From: Charina bottae
Lineage: Eukaryota > Chordata > Lepidosauria > Squamata > Charinaidae
NCBI GenBank assembly: GCA_023362775.1
Contig: JALMGJ010000008.1
Location: 39,055,001-39,119,000, forward strand
Length of the DNA stretch: 64,000 nucleotides
Direction: 5' to 3'
Both the position numbers and the translations under genes were made by a program. A model generated the notes under the pieces. The model was not told where the DNA came from, made no database searches, and saw nothing but the letters and a program-made list of their open reading frames with translations. Position 1 is the stretch's first letter. Every line of letters begins with the position of its first letter. This document shows, in pieces, positions 12,401-26,400 of the stretch.

Positions 12401-15400
12401 CACTTTCAGTTGTTTGTTTGCACAGAGGAAGGACTGTCTTCTTCCTTGCAGAAAGAGGTGGATAGTCACTGCCTCTCTCAGTATGGAAAAATGAAGTCCT
12501 GGAGATGAGACTCAGCTCAGAGAAAGCACTGACTCGGAGAAAGAGGTTCTGCCCACTCAGGTCATCTGCACTGCTGAGACTGGGGAGGCAGGGTAGCAAC
12601 GAGCCTTCAAGTCCATCAAAGTCCATGTCTCTCAAAATTGGAGTGGGCTACATCTGAAAGGTGGTTACAACTGTAATGGTACGTGAGAAAGACCTTGGGA
12701 GACAGGGCCAAGAGACGCCACCTAGGGAACGGTCAGATAAGACTGCATAGCCCACAACTGGATAGTGGGCAGGGCAAGAGGCTCAGAAGGGACCCTCCCT
12801 AGTTTCTCGGGCTGTAAATGAGAAGGTGGGAGAACTGTACTTTCAGACTTGCAAGATTCTGTTAATGTAGTTTTATAATAAAGTAGAATTAGCTCATCTG
12901 GTCGTCTTTCCTGTCTGGTCTACCTAGTAAGGCTGACACAACTTAGCCTCTTCATCTTCTGAAGGGCTTCAGGAGGTCATCAGGTGACACTGGGATATCA
13001 CTGGATGAAGAAGGGGGGGAAAAGGTCCTGCTCTTTTTGGTGGAGCTTAAGAAAGGGAATGGGAGTGGAAGACGTCCTACAGAAAATCTGTTCCCATTCC
13101 CACTTTTAAGCAATCACCCAGAGATACGTGTGGCACCCACTCTCCTGGGGTCCCGGAAGGCTCTTAAGACCTGACTCTGTTCCCAGGACTGGGATTAGTG
13201 TGTTTGCGGAGCCCCTGACGAGCTTTTTTTATTGCTAAGGATGCTTTTCAATTTGGGAGGTATTGTTGTTTATATTGTTAATTGTTTTAATTGTACATTG
13301 ATGTTGTAAGCTGTCCTGAGACTTTTGGAATGGGCAGCCATAATAAATCTAATTAATAATAATAATTAAAAATTAGGTTTAAATTGCCTCGCCCAAATTT
13401 TGGAAGTGCAATCACATGGTGGAGAAGGAGGTGGCACGCAGCCCAGAGGTCACTAATCTCATCATCACCATTGGCCAGAACTGATGAGAATTTGAATTCT
13501 AGTTTCTCTGAATGACCACACGTTGCCTACCACCACCTTAGGACCTACCTACACAGAAACAGAATGAAGTGGGAGAACCTCAAGACGACAAAGTACATGC
13601 ACTCTTACAGAGGGCAAGTGAGGACGGCTATTTTTCAATATTCTTGCAAACCAACATGGAACATATAACCCTTCTTCAAATAACAGAAGGTAGTCTGTTA
13701 AGGAGAAATGTGGCGTGGGGATGGGCAAGAGGATTAGAAAACAGGATCCCTCAGCTATGGTAATCCAATCCAGTCTGCATAATGCCTCGGCTGGGCTTCC
13801 TCTCCAACATGGCAGGAGAGCTTAGCTAATTACAGCACTTAAAAGGGCATCAGTGATTTCCCTCACCTGTTGTGATAATGAATACTTCCAGAGAGTGCCC
13901 TGACCAGGATTCGACAGCAGGAGAGATGGACAAGATCACTCAGCCAGTCTTTGGTTCTGCAAAACAGAACATCAAGTGGAACAGGTTTGGAAATCTCATC
14001 AGTTGATTCTCCAGACCGCAAATCTAGTTTACCATCTAAATAACAAGGGAGGAGCCGGGATGCATCAATTATTAAATAAACTGAAGGACAGCCCAGGCCT
14101 GAAAGAATCCTAAAATATATATATTATATCACTCCCATCCTTCCAAATGCCTTGTGGATTGCTCTCCTTGGCTGCTTTTGTTGTCATCTCCATCTCAAGT
14201 TTGCCCATGACGGAACTTCTCTTTTCTCCAAGCACTCGGTTTTCTTGCTCCCCTTTTCCTTACAGACCCTCACGTTTCTGTCCACCCTTTTGAGAAGAAT
14301 TCTTTTGTCTTGTCACTATTTTCTTTTTTAGGATATAAAACCTATGACTAAGCCTCACGCTTTTCTTAAACACTGTTTGTATTGTTTTCTGTCCCCCCCC
14401 CAAATGTATTAGGCTATCATGCCTATTTCTGGGTGATTTGTTTTCCTAATTTGGAATGATCTGCCCCACCCACCACCCACTACCCACTCCCGACATACGG
14501 TCTCAACCCTGCAGGCACTTAGAAAGATGGTTAAGACCTGGCTGTTTCCCTGGGCCTTGGGCTCATTTTGAAGAGACTTCCCTATTTGATGGGTTATAGG
14601 AGAGTTCAGTTCTGATTGCTATTTTGTTCTTTTAGTAAGTCTTAACTTACTAGAGAAAGCCAGCTTAGTGTAGTGGTTAAGGCACCAGGCTAGAAACCGG
14701 GAGACCGGGAGTTCTAATCCCACCTTAGGCACGAAGCCAGCTGGGTGACCTTGGGCCACTCACACTCTCTCAGTCCTAGGAAGCAGGCAAGGGCAAACCG
14801 CTTCCAAAATATTGCCAGAAAACTACAGGGGCTTGTCACCAAGAGTCAATGGCTGACTTGAAGGCACATACAGAGAGATAAAAATCTTACTAAAACAACA
14901 TGATCAGTTGTTTTGTACAGGTAGTCCTCGCTTAACGACTACTCATTCAGCAACCGTTTGATGTTAGATGGCGCTGAACAAGTGGTATTTACAACCAGTC
15001 CTCAAAGTTCCAGTCATCGCAGTGCCCCCGTGGTCACGTAATCGCGATTCTGGTGCTCAGTATTGTCCCGCATTTCCAACCATCACAGTGTCCCGCGGTC
15101 ACGTAATCGTTATTTGTGACCTTCCCTGCTGGCTTCCCATAAGGAAAGACGATGGGGAAGCTAGCAGGAAGTTAAGGTCCTCGCTTAAAGATCCATGCGG
15201 GATTCACTTAATGATGGCAACTGGAAGTGCCAGAATTGCCGTCGCTAAGCGGCACAGTCACATGACATCACGCTTTACGACCGTGTTGCTTAGCAACAGA
15301 ATTTTTGGTCCCAATTACCGTTGTTAAGAAGGACTACCTGTATTGGTTGATTATGCTTTTTCTTTCTTTTCCCTTTTCGTATGTTATTCAGAGTCATGTT

Positions 15401-18400
15401 CTCTGAGTTGGGCAGCAATATAAACGCTTTAATAAATTAATTTAGAAATATGGTTTCTGAAGGTGCAAGGGGCATACAAAAGGACAACCTCCCTTGCTGT
15501 AAAACACTGAAACAGCCCCTTTGGCAAAAAATCTTGCCCATACTCAAGTCACCTCTCACCTATATTACAGCAGTTCTCCTCTTCCGTGATCTTCCATGGT
15601 TTTCACTTGATCATCTCATGCTGATCCAGCACTGTGCTTCCCAAATCATTCGTTTTTCTCATCCCTGATCACGCCATGCATTAAGACCCTTATACTTGCT
15701 TCCCATCCACTTCAGGATCCAGCTATATCTCCAGTATTGGCTCCCCCATGACCTCAATACATTCCTGCTTCTAATATTCACTCTTCTACCTCCACCACCA
15801 TCCACTTCCAGAAGAGTTTATCTTTCAAAAACCTCAGCAACATGCAACACATTTCCAAATCCCACTCTCCATTGTTTTAACTCTTCTTCCATCTCAGTTC
15901 AGGGTTCTGCATGGCCCTTCAGATTATATTTTAAAAGCACTGTTAATACTACGTTTTAACAATTCTAAGAGAGAGTAGATTTTGTACGCTTGCAGTAATG
16001 CCCACTCCATAGCAAGGAAGTTCCTCAAACTGCCATTACTCAGTTTTGTGATCTATATTCCAGTTTATTTTACGAACAAAAAGCAGATCCACTTACTCTC
16101 CATTTGGCAGCTGTCCTACCAAGGAAGCCCCCACAATGATGGACATTATCCCAATAGTTGCTAAGGCAATTCTGAAAAACAAAAAGGAAAGTCAAAATGT
16201 ATTACCCATTATTCATTTGAGATCAGCAGATCCTCTGCTTTGGCAACAGGAGTCCCTTTCTAGTAACTCTTTTTTGAGAAGCCTCCTGATCTCTTGTTTA
16301 TTATATAATATAATAATATATAAATATATAACAACAACATGTTTATTACATCACACTGTATTTTTCTTCCACAATGGAACTGAGAATAAGTTACATCAGG
16401 ATTTTTGGAGGTCCCCTATCCAGGTACAGGTAGTCCTCACTTAACGACCACAATTGGGACAGGCATTTCAGTTGGTAAGCAAAGCAGTCATTAAGTGAAT
16501 TCGACCCGATTTTATGACCTTTTTGTGGTGGTGGTGAAGCAGATCACCACAGTCATTAAGCAAACCATGTGGTCGTTAAGTGAATATCATGGTTCCCCAT
16601 TGATTTTGCTTGCCGGAAGCTGGCTAGGAAGGTCAAAAATGGCGATCACATGACTGTGGGATGCTGCGACGGTCGTAAGTCCAAGGATCAGCCGCAAGTC
16701 GTTTTTTTCAGCACTGTTGTAAGTCCGAACCGTTGCTAAATGAATGGTTGTTAAGTGAGGGCAACCTGTATAGCTGAGCAAGTTCATCAAGGAGTCTGGT
16801 AAAGAGCATTTAAAACTAAGCTTGTGGACATAGATGGTTTGTCTTTCTTTTTTCTTTCCTTTTCGTACCTCCGAGTCAGTGTTGGCTCCTGGCAACTGCC
16901 TGGACAAGTCCCTTCAGTTTTCTTGGCAAGGTTTTTTGGAAGTGGTTTGCCATTGCCTCCTTCCTAGGGCTGAGAGACAGGAACAGGCCCAAAGTCACCC
17001 AGCTGGCTTTGTGCCTAAGGCAGGAGTAGAACTCACAGTCTCCCAGTTTCTAGCCTGATGCCTTAACCACTACACCAAACCGGCTCTCTTCTCTTTCTAT
17101 GAACAAAACATTTCAGGGCAATTATTCAGGATTATTCCAAGAGCCCAGGAAGCAGTAATAGCATCCTGCTGAGACTGTCATAAGAAACTGGACAACACCT
17201 ACAAAACTTTTTTGACATTCTTTAATTTCAACTAGGCTCATTACCACCCTATTTTTAATTATTATTCTGAATACAACTTAGCTTGCTTTGATCTGCTTGC
17301 TGAGCAGAGGGTGCTCAGCTAGTCAAAGGGATGCACCCAAAAAGGCTTTTTGGAATGGGCATCTGGAAAACCCTAAAATTGGGTGTATCATCTAAATCAG
17401 TGGTTCTCGAAGTGTGGGGTTTCAAGAGGTCTGCGAAGTCAAATAAATATTTTAAAATTTCTGTTTTAATTTCTAATACAGTAAATATCAATAGATATCA
17501 CCCACATAAACCAAAGCTCTTTGGGGTCCTCAATCATTTTTAACAATGTAAAGGGTCCTGAGACCAAAATGTTTGAGAATCAGTGATCTAAATCAATGGC
17601 TGTTTTTGCTTCAAGCTTGTTCTGCAGCATTTGGAGAAAGCCAGTTTATACAAGCACCCTTCTCAATACCTGACAAGCCATTAAAAAGCTTAGAAATCAT
17701 AATACTCATGCTTTCTCATGATTCTCAATGGAAATTATGCAATCTGAACTTTATGTTATATAACCACAATGTTTGCATTTTGCAAATACAAGCTCCACAA
17801 ATGACAGGATGCTGACGCAAATACTAGGAATGTGCCAATGTTTAAAATGTGTACTTGCAATCAGGCATGGTATATCTGCAAAAATTAGCAGTAGCATAAA
17901 TACACCAGCAAAAGTTTTAACAATTTCCCTAAAGGTGTTTCAACGAAGCTGGCTAAATTAGTGAAGGATAATCTATAAACGAAGAAGGGTGAAGTAGGCA
18001 TGAAGTGCCAGAAAATACTGTAGGATTTTTGACTAAGGGCAATATTATGTACATACAGTACACACCCATCACATTGTTCCCTTTTGGAGTCAGCAGCATT
18101 ATGCAAAGCATAGAAAAGGAGTAAGAAACAGTAAGCTGAAAGATTTTAAAGATATGAGGTCCTCTCCTTGCAAACCATCCTTGCTTCCATCACATCCACT
18201 GATACAGGTCCACATCCACCGATTCATACACTGTATACTTTGTTTTGCGAGCTGCACTGGTTACTAGAGAGCTTCTGGGTACAATTCAAGGTGATGATTG
18301 TCATCTATATAGCCCTTCATAGCATCAGGCCTGCCTATCTGAGGGACTTTGCTTGTCAGCCTTACGAGGCGGTCCAGACAAAAGCACACCCAGAAGTACG

Positions 18401-21137
18401 AGCTCTATCTTTATTGTAACGTTACATAAATAGAATCTTTCAAGTCTGAAAGTACATTCCTCCCTCCTTGCCTTTACAGCCCAAGAAACTAGGGAAGGTC
18501 CCTTCTGAGATGTTTGCCACACCCCCATTCCTTCTGCAGGCTCAGCTGCCTCTTATCTGACCGTTGCCTACTCTGCGGCTCTTCCTCCTGTCTCCCAAGG
18601 TCATTCCCACATACCATTACATTCTCCCACTGTTTCTGCCCATCCTGTGAGATCCAACACAACAGGCATGGTCCAGGTCCTATCTATTAAGCCCTACCTC
18701 TGTGGGGGCTAGGAAGCGTGACTTCTCTGTCATGGTGCCTGACCTCTGGAACAGCATCCCTCCTGGGGATTCAAATAGCCCCACCCTGCTATCCTTTAAA
18801 CACGGCTTGAAGACCTGGCTTTTCCTCCAGTCTCTGGGTTAGATCGGAGTGTGTGTCCACCTGCACTGGATTATGTTTGGTATATCTATGATATATTTGT
18901 TCCTTCTTGCTAGTCGCCTTTTTTAAAAAAAATCAGTTCAACATAATAGGGTGTTGTTTTTAATCTGTATGTCACCTAGAGTTGCTGTGAGTTGGGCAGC
19001 CTATACATCTAAATTATAAATAAATATGATTATTTTTTATTCTTCTCAACTCTCTCTTTATGAGGATCTCATTATCACCATCCAATCATGATGTTTTTGA
19101 TCTTTCTCCTTCTCTCAACCCATTCAACTCTTCCTTCATCTATTGGTTTTACAATTCAAAGTTCATTCATTCTCCCTATTTGAGCAAACCACCTCAGCAT
19201 ACATTTTTGATACTCACTCTTGTAATCAATCCATATTCCCTCAGCACCTTCTCGTTCCCTCTTCTTCTTTTGCCATGCACACTTCTTAAGCCCTCCACTT
19301 CCATTACATTCAACTTTGCTTTTGTTTTTCTCAACATACCCAACACTCACTTCATATAACAAAATGGCAGAGCCACATTTCAGACATAGCCATTTTCACT
19401 TTCAACAAAAGCATTCATTCCTTGCAACATGTGCTACCTACTGCCTTTCTATCTGTGTTTGCTTATCTTGAAATTTCTCTATCTCTGTTCCCATCTTTAG
19501 TAAACATTTCACCAGAGTAAACAGATTAATCTGTTTATTCCAGCTTTTTCCCCACTTATAGTAACTTGCAAGCATTCATTTTCTCTGTCAAATAAAATTA
19601 GCTTGTCTTTGATACCTTAACTTTCAGGTTCTTCTTCCTTGTTATACCAATACAATTTAAGATTCAGAATGCTGCAGTTTTTCCAAATTCATCCAAGGTT
19701 TTTAAAATAGGCTGCAAATAATTTGGGATTATCTGTATAATCTGCATATAAAAGTAAATGCACATTCACATTTCCAAATGACACAACTCTAATGTCACCA
19801 CAACCATTCCTTATTCATTTATCGATAAATATATTTAAAAACCAAGGAGACATCATACAATCTTGTCTTACTTCTTGCTCAGAGTTGAACCATTCATTAA
19901 GCATTCCATTTATTCTCAAGCATGCTCTACTTCCGTCACATACCATTCCTACAACGTTCAGCAACCAACTTTCAACTCCATAATAGTGTAAAACATTCCA
20001 CCACTTAAGTTTATCAACTTAATTATATACTTTCTCTACACAAACATATATTCTATAAACTTTCTTTCTCATATTCAGTTTTCTCAAAGATACGATAAAC
20101 TGTATTGTTCACCTTTATACGTTTCTAAATGTCTTGTTGGTAATGATAATTTCTATTTTAACTCTGTGTTGTTGTTTTTCGTTTTCATTGTAAGCTGCTT
20201 TGTGTTTTGAACTGAGTGGAATATAAACTTAAGAAATAAATAAATGGTAAAGAGCATGAATTAACTACTGAAATGAAAGGAAAACAGACATGTTATGTGT
20301 TTGTGAAACTAAGAGAAAGGAAACAGTTGTACTAGATCTTTGTGAACATGATCTGATCCTGTGGCATCAATGAACACAGGCAAAGAAGTGTAGGTGTAGG
20401 TTTAATTATGAATGAAAAGGCTAAATGTATCTCAGGAAGTATGAAGTAGTGTCATCCACATAGTTGTGGGTGTGTGTAAAATTACAAGTCCATAAATTGG
20501 TGAGAGCTGCATGTTACATTCCGGTAATTGATGACAATGGAAAAACCTTGGATGGATTTGGAAAAAACTGCAACATGAATGTGATCCAGAGGAAAAAAAA
20601 TATTCTGCTAGGCAACATGCAAGCCTGGTACATTTGGGGCAGTATGCCACAAATGCAACCAATGCTCAGTTTTATGCCAATCACGATCACACTATTCTGT
20701 TCAAACTAGAATCTCTTCATTAGAACCAACATATTGTTTTCGACATCCCATGCACCAGAACATACCCACAATGAACTGATAGATACTCAAGATGCCTGGG
20801 CATTACATCATTTGCTTTGCTTTGTAAACTACTCCTTATGTGGGAAACTCTTTGCAAGTAATACGTGGGTTTGATATTTTCCTCCAGAAAGTGTGTGCTT
20901 GTGTATGCAAAAAGGAGAGAGAGAGACTATGTTTGATAATATTCCCCATCTGTTCTCTCAAAATATATAGTTCAATCTACACTTCTTAACTGCAGCAGGA
21001 TTAGACAATATCTAAGCAGGCTGACTGCAAAGTCCAAACTTCTTTGGACTACCTGCCGCATGCTAATAGGAAAATTAAGGAGAACTTAAGGAGTGGAAGG
21101 AAAGATGTGAGTGGAGAGAGAGAGAGAGAGAGAAAGG

Positions 21138-21168
<31 letters not shown>

Positions 21169-23423
21169 GGAGGGAGGGAGGGAGGGTGGGTGATAGTTGG
21201 ACTTCTATTAATTTATGTTCATTTCTCTAAGAACTGCTATAGTCAAAAATGAAAAGGAATAACCTTAAATTGCTCTGGCTAGAGAAAAACAGGACCAACC
21301 ACCTCCTGAATTCTAGATAATCTAATAAAATTGATACACATTCAGGTTTCTTGGATAAATGGTCAGAAGGTGCTATTTCCCAATCATGGTGCCTATATTT
21401 TGGAACAGCCTCCCTTTAGAAGTTAGGCTGGCCCCTTCGTTGATGACCTGCTGGAAGGTAGTGAAGACCATATGTTTCCAGAGACTCTTTGCAGAGTGAC
21501 TGCACACCATCAAACAGGATTTATTAGCTAGTCTATTTGGTACTAGGTACTAGCAAGCTACTATATATAAACAGGCGACAAACCCCCCATTTACTCACAT
21601 TGATGGTGTTCCCTAATTGGGCATAGAACTGTCTGACATGGACATTTTAACTGTGCTTTTCTATTGCTGTAAGCTGCCATGAGTCTTTCAGATTTGGCAG
21701 CATACCAATTTAAACAACAACAATTAAAAAAAACAAAGTTCTTCTCCCAATATTTCACTTCAACAAGATACAATAAAGAAATTGGCTTTAATGGATTTAA
21801 CATCAGATTTGACAAACTCATGGAACTGCAGATATTAGAAACTGGATGGGGGCAGCTTCTTTTACTTTCCAGCTTATGGGTTTCTTCAAAGGGATATGGC
21901 CGATAACCACAAGGAAGATGAAGCATAATATAATGGATTTTTGGTAGGTTCTTTTTAAAAACTTTACAAAAAAGTGTCCATCTACCAACACCAGTATGCA
22001 TTAACTTGAGACTCAAATTGTTGTGGTTACACACATCCAGTCTGGTCAACTCCCAAGCCATATGAGGCCCCCAGCATTCATTTCTCCCCCACAGCTCTCT
22101 CAAGTCATGATCGTGAAATCTGGTGACAAAAATCGTTTTTTTCCAGCTGTGCTTTTTTTTTCATTCTACTCCCCCAAAAAATTAGGGACAAAACTGGTTT
22201 ATTAAGCCTCTTAAAGGGTTATCTTTTGAAAGCACCCATTCACCTCCAGAAAAGGAATGTAACTATGTCACCAACCATGTTCCCTGCAGCCTTTGGAGAG
22301 TGAAAAATATTAAACATGAAAGTGTGGGTGAGATTGCTCACTCCTGACATACATGCATGTTGCCTAATTATCAGTGTTCTTTCATCCCATTTGGAGCAAC
22401 ACAGACAGAGAAAAAGGCAAATCTCACACACCTGAATCACATACGACTATAGATCTATATGACAACAGAACCACATGGTCTGGAGGCTCACGTTGTGTTA
22501 ACCATTCCTGGTAGGGAGGTATAAAAGGCAACTGTCCAGGGAACATGGAACATTCCCTTTTACTTCAGACCATGATGATTCAGTCAATTTGGGGGTGATC
22601 CTATAGTAAATCTGCCAGATCAGGAATTAGTTTGTGGTGTTTTGGGGTGGACTACATCCAAAGCATCAGAAACCCTGCAACATTTGGTCCCTGGGGTGGT
22701 ACATTTTGGCAGGTTTTGGAATGGAAAATATGCCTTGGGTGCATGTCCTCTATGAAACCACAGATGTCTACTTTCAGACCAGGTGGAGAATGCTACATTA
22801 AAGGGACCAACACTTGGGCATCCATAAGAAGCCACAATGATGTCACGTATATCATAACATCATCACACAAATGAATGTAATGGTGTAATTTGCATCTGTC
22901 ATTTCTTAATTCATGTTGTTTGCATGATGACACAATGATGCATGAATGCTTGCCCTCCTCCTGCAGACACTGATGGACCAACAGTCCAATTTGTATAAGG
23001 ACATTTCCTACAATGACACAAGAAATTCAACTTACCGAAGAGGCAGCAACAAACAATAGCGCACAAAGACTCCAATAACCCACACCACTGTCAGTCGTAA
23101 ACTGATGTACTGGAAGTTGACATTAGTCCTGGTGAGGAGGTTCCAGGAAAGCAGCTCCTCTGAAGTAAATCTTTGGGTGACCTCATCTTCTACAATTGCT
23201 TCAAATCCCTTCTTACAGAAATAAAAGACGTCTGAGAGCTCAAAGTCACCGCAGCGCAAGCCAGCAATCGCCTTCTCCATGGTGGTTTGATCCCTCTGTA
23301 TGATAACTTCAGAATAAGGGAAGAGAGAACGAGAACACAGCTGAGTGAGAAAGCAAAGCTGGACAGAAGTAGATCCATAATAATAATAATAACAACATAA
23401 TAACAATAACAACGAAATAATAA

Positions 23424-23488
<65 letters not shown>

Positions 23489-26400
23489 CATGTCCAGAGA
23501 ACAACTGGTGTCATTTTCATTAATACTGAGCCCTTTTCCAACATTTGGAAATAGTGAATATGGAGGAGTAACTGGTTCCAGTAAGTAAGCCTATCCACTA
23601 TCCACATGTAGTTCCTGACTACATGGAGAATTAATACGGTTACAGTTTTTCTACAGCCTTTTCTCATCAACTTCAAAAGACTGTGGAGTCCTTGGTGCTC
23701 TCTGAGCCTTGTTGTTTTCTTGCAGACGTTTCATTGCCAGATTAGGCAACATCTTCAGTGCAAAAAGGGAGTGGGACTTGCTCTCTGTTTATATACCATG
23801 GCTTGTCCTGCTTGTGTTGGTGGAGGTGTTGTTCTCCCCTTAGAAGTTCCTTGATTGGGCTGTTGTTTGCTGCTTGGTTGATTGACTGAGTTAATAGTTC
23901 CTTGATTAGGGTATATTGTGCTGTTTGATTGTTCCTCTGATGCTAATCGTCAAGGAGTACAGCAACTGCAGGAAAAACTGAAAATCTTATCCACTAGAGC
24001 AAAGTTTCTCAACCTCGGCAACTTTAAGATGTGTGGAGTTCAACTCCCACAATTCCCCAGCCAGCATTCTCAAATTGCCTGTTCTGATTTATGGATCACT
24101 GCCTGGTCTCTTTATGGCATAACTGTAGATGGTGATCCAATAAATTTACTGTAGTGCTTGGTAGGTAGAGTGCTGTGTAATCACCGTTGAGAAGTCCAAC
24201 ACAGTGATGTGGGAGTGAAACATTGCTAGTGCCTTCCCCCTTCCCCCATTAGGTCTATCAGTTTATGCAGTTGATTATTTGAAAGCTCATATTGTGGAAC
24301 ATTGAAGAAAGCTGCTTAGGGAGAACTTAATTCTTAATTGTTCACTTCAGCCATGTTCGGAGGGAAAGTCAGCTTTACTTACCCAAGAATTTCTAGTTGG
24401 GTTATATCCTACCAAATCCTTCAGATTTGAAGGAAAAAGGAATCTTGTGGATTGTGTAGGAATCATTATAGGTTTCCCATTATCCTTGATGCTTTGTGAG
24501 TGCCCACCTGACCTTGCACTTTCTTCCTTTCAAACTCAAAGTCCTGTACCATTGTACTCTCTAGTGCAGTGTTTCTCAACCTTGGCAACTTTAAGATATG
24601 TGGACTTCAACTCCCAGAATTCCCCACCCAGCATGCTGGCTGGAGAATTCTGGGAGTTGAAGTCCACACATCTTAAAAGTTGCCAAGGTTGAGAAACACT
24701 GCTCTAAAACAACAATATACTTGCTCAAATTACACTATAATTTCTGTATTTTTCCATACTGGAAATTTAACAGATGAAGTTTTCCTTTAATGTAATTAAG
24801 GAATATTCTGTCTTTCTCTACCAGAAAGACCAGTGGATTTTTGCCTGCATAGAGTGCAGCCAGAAATCCTCTAACAGAAGACAAATCCCAGGGAATGCAT
24901 AGAAGAGGCTGTTGTGGTGGCTTCAGGGAACAGTTGATGTTGACATGGGAGGTTTCTCTGACATCTGGTTTGAGTTGACCCAACACTGATAAATTATGCA
25001 AACCAGATGGATGCTTCTTGTGACAATATGCTACGGAAGGTGAGTGACATTGCTGTAGGATGAGTCACTACCCAAAGGTCACACAATTCACAATGAGAAC
25101 TGGAACAGGTTGCAGACAGAGATACCAGGAAAGTAACAAGCAACAACTCATCCCCTAGTTTAAGCAGGTGGGAAGGGAGATAAGAATGAAAAACACCACC
25201 TAAACATTTGCAAGCTAATGGCTGACCCTACAGGCAACCTTCTCAGGCATCTGGAATTGGCTGTCCTGAAAAGCCCCCATATTCTTAGCAATCTGTTGTT
25301 GCTGCTTTTTCATTGCCAGGTTGTTGTTACAGTACTGCTGTTTCATTGCCAGGGTGTGCTGGATTTTTGCCTCCTGCTCTAAGTTAGCGGGGCTGGAAAT
25401 GATGTTTCTGGACTTGAGTGAATGAGTTTTCACTCATTCACTCTGTTTCACGCCACAAAATCTCCAATTCCAGGACTGTCCCTGGGACAGCGTAATTATT
25501 TTCTCCACTTGAACTATGGCCTACTTCTTAGTCACAGGCATGTCTAAAGTGTTGGGTAAGACAATAAGATAAAACCCTGTTTCAACATCTGGATAAAAAG
25601 AAATAATGTTAAGCAATTATGTATTGAGGACAAAGTGATGAAGAAGTAAATAAATATATATTAATCGGTCTTCTTCCTAATGTCTTTACAATCGAGTTTT
25701 TATCCCACAATTTCAACAGGGAGCTTAGGATGACACACCTCCCCAAACATTCCCCCTCCTCTTTTACTCCTACAACAGTCCTACAAGGTCAGTTAAGCCA
25801 AGACCAAGGAAAGGAACTTCACTATTTAAAAAATTAAATCCAAGTTTGCCCAATCCTAATAAAAAAACTCTATCTGCCACTGTATTAGCAAAGATGATGT
25901 ACCTATTGTGCCTGAAAGCCCTAATGATAGTACCTTTATTCAGATCATATGGACAAGTACTATCTCAGACCAGGATCAGTAGGGGTGTGCACAGTGTTAA
26001 TTCTAAGTGTTGTGAGTTGGAAATTGGAAACCTTTTGCATACAACTGTTGACAACAGGGAGCTCCCAGTTTCAAGGGGGAAAGGAAGCAGGCGAGCACCA
26101 GATTCATCCTATACTTCTTCCTGTAGATTTTTTACCATCTTTTCATGTCTAGGCAATACAGACCAAATTTATCTACATATACAAGAATCCGTTTGAAAAC
26201 CAGAAGCAAAGGAAGAAAAATTCTTCTAGGTCACCAAATTTGGTTAATTGGGACTAGGTAAATGTCAGATATTGTTTAAAAGTCATGCAGATACAGGTAG
26301 TCCTCAACTTACCATTCAACCATTCATTTAGCGACGATTCTAAGTTACCCCGTCGCTGAAAAAAGTGATTTATGACAGGTCCACACCTTACAACCATCAC

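Larger units (their letters stand above)
14440..15445 (+). mobile_element. L2/CR1-type LINE relic, interrupted twice
   Basis: The 14455-14650 stretch resembles the LWNSLPP...[13 protein letters not shown]-terminus; the tail GTTGGGCAGCAATATAAACG is at 15405-15445. A tRNA SINE (14656-14870) and a TIR element (14916-15342) lie between the two parts. Confidence 0.6.

Noticed and set aside
23190..23676. Tyr/Ile/Leu-rich membrane-like protein
   Set aside because: Translation of the (TAA)n repeat fused to GPAT3 exon 3.
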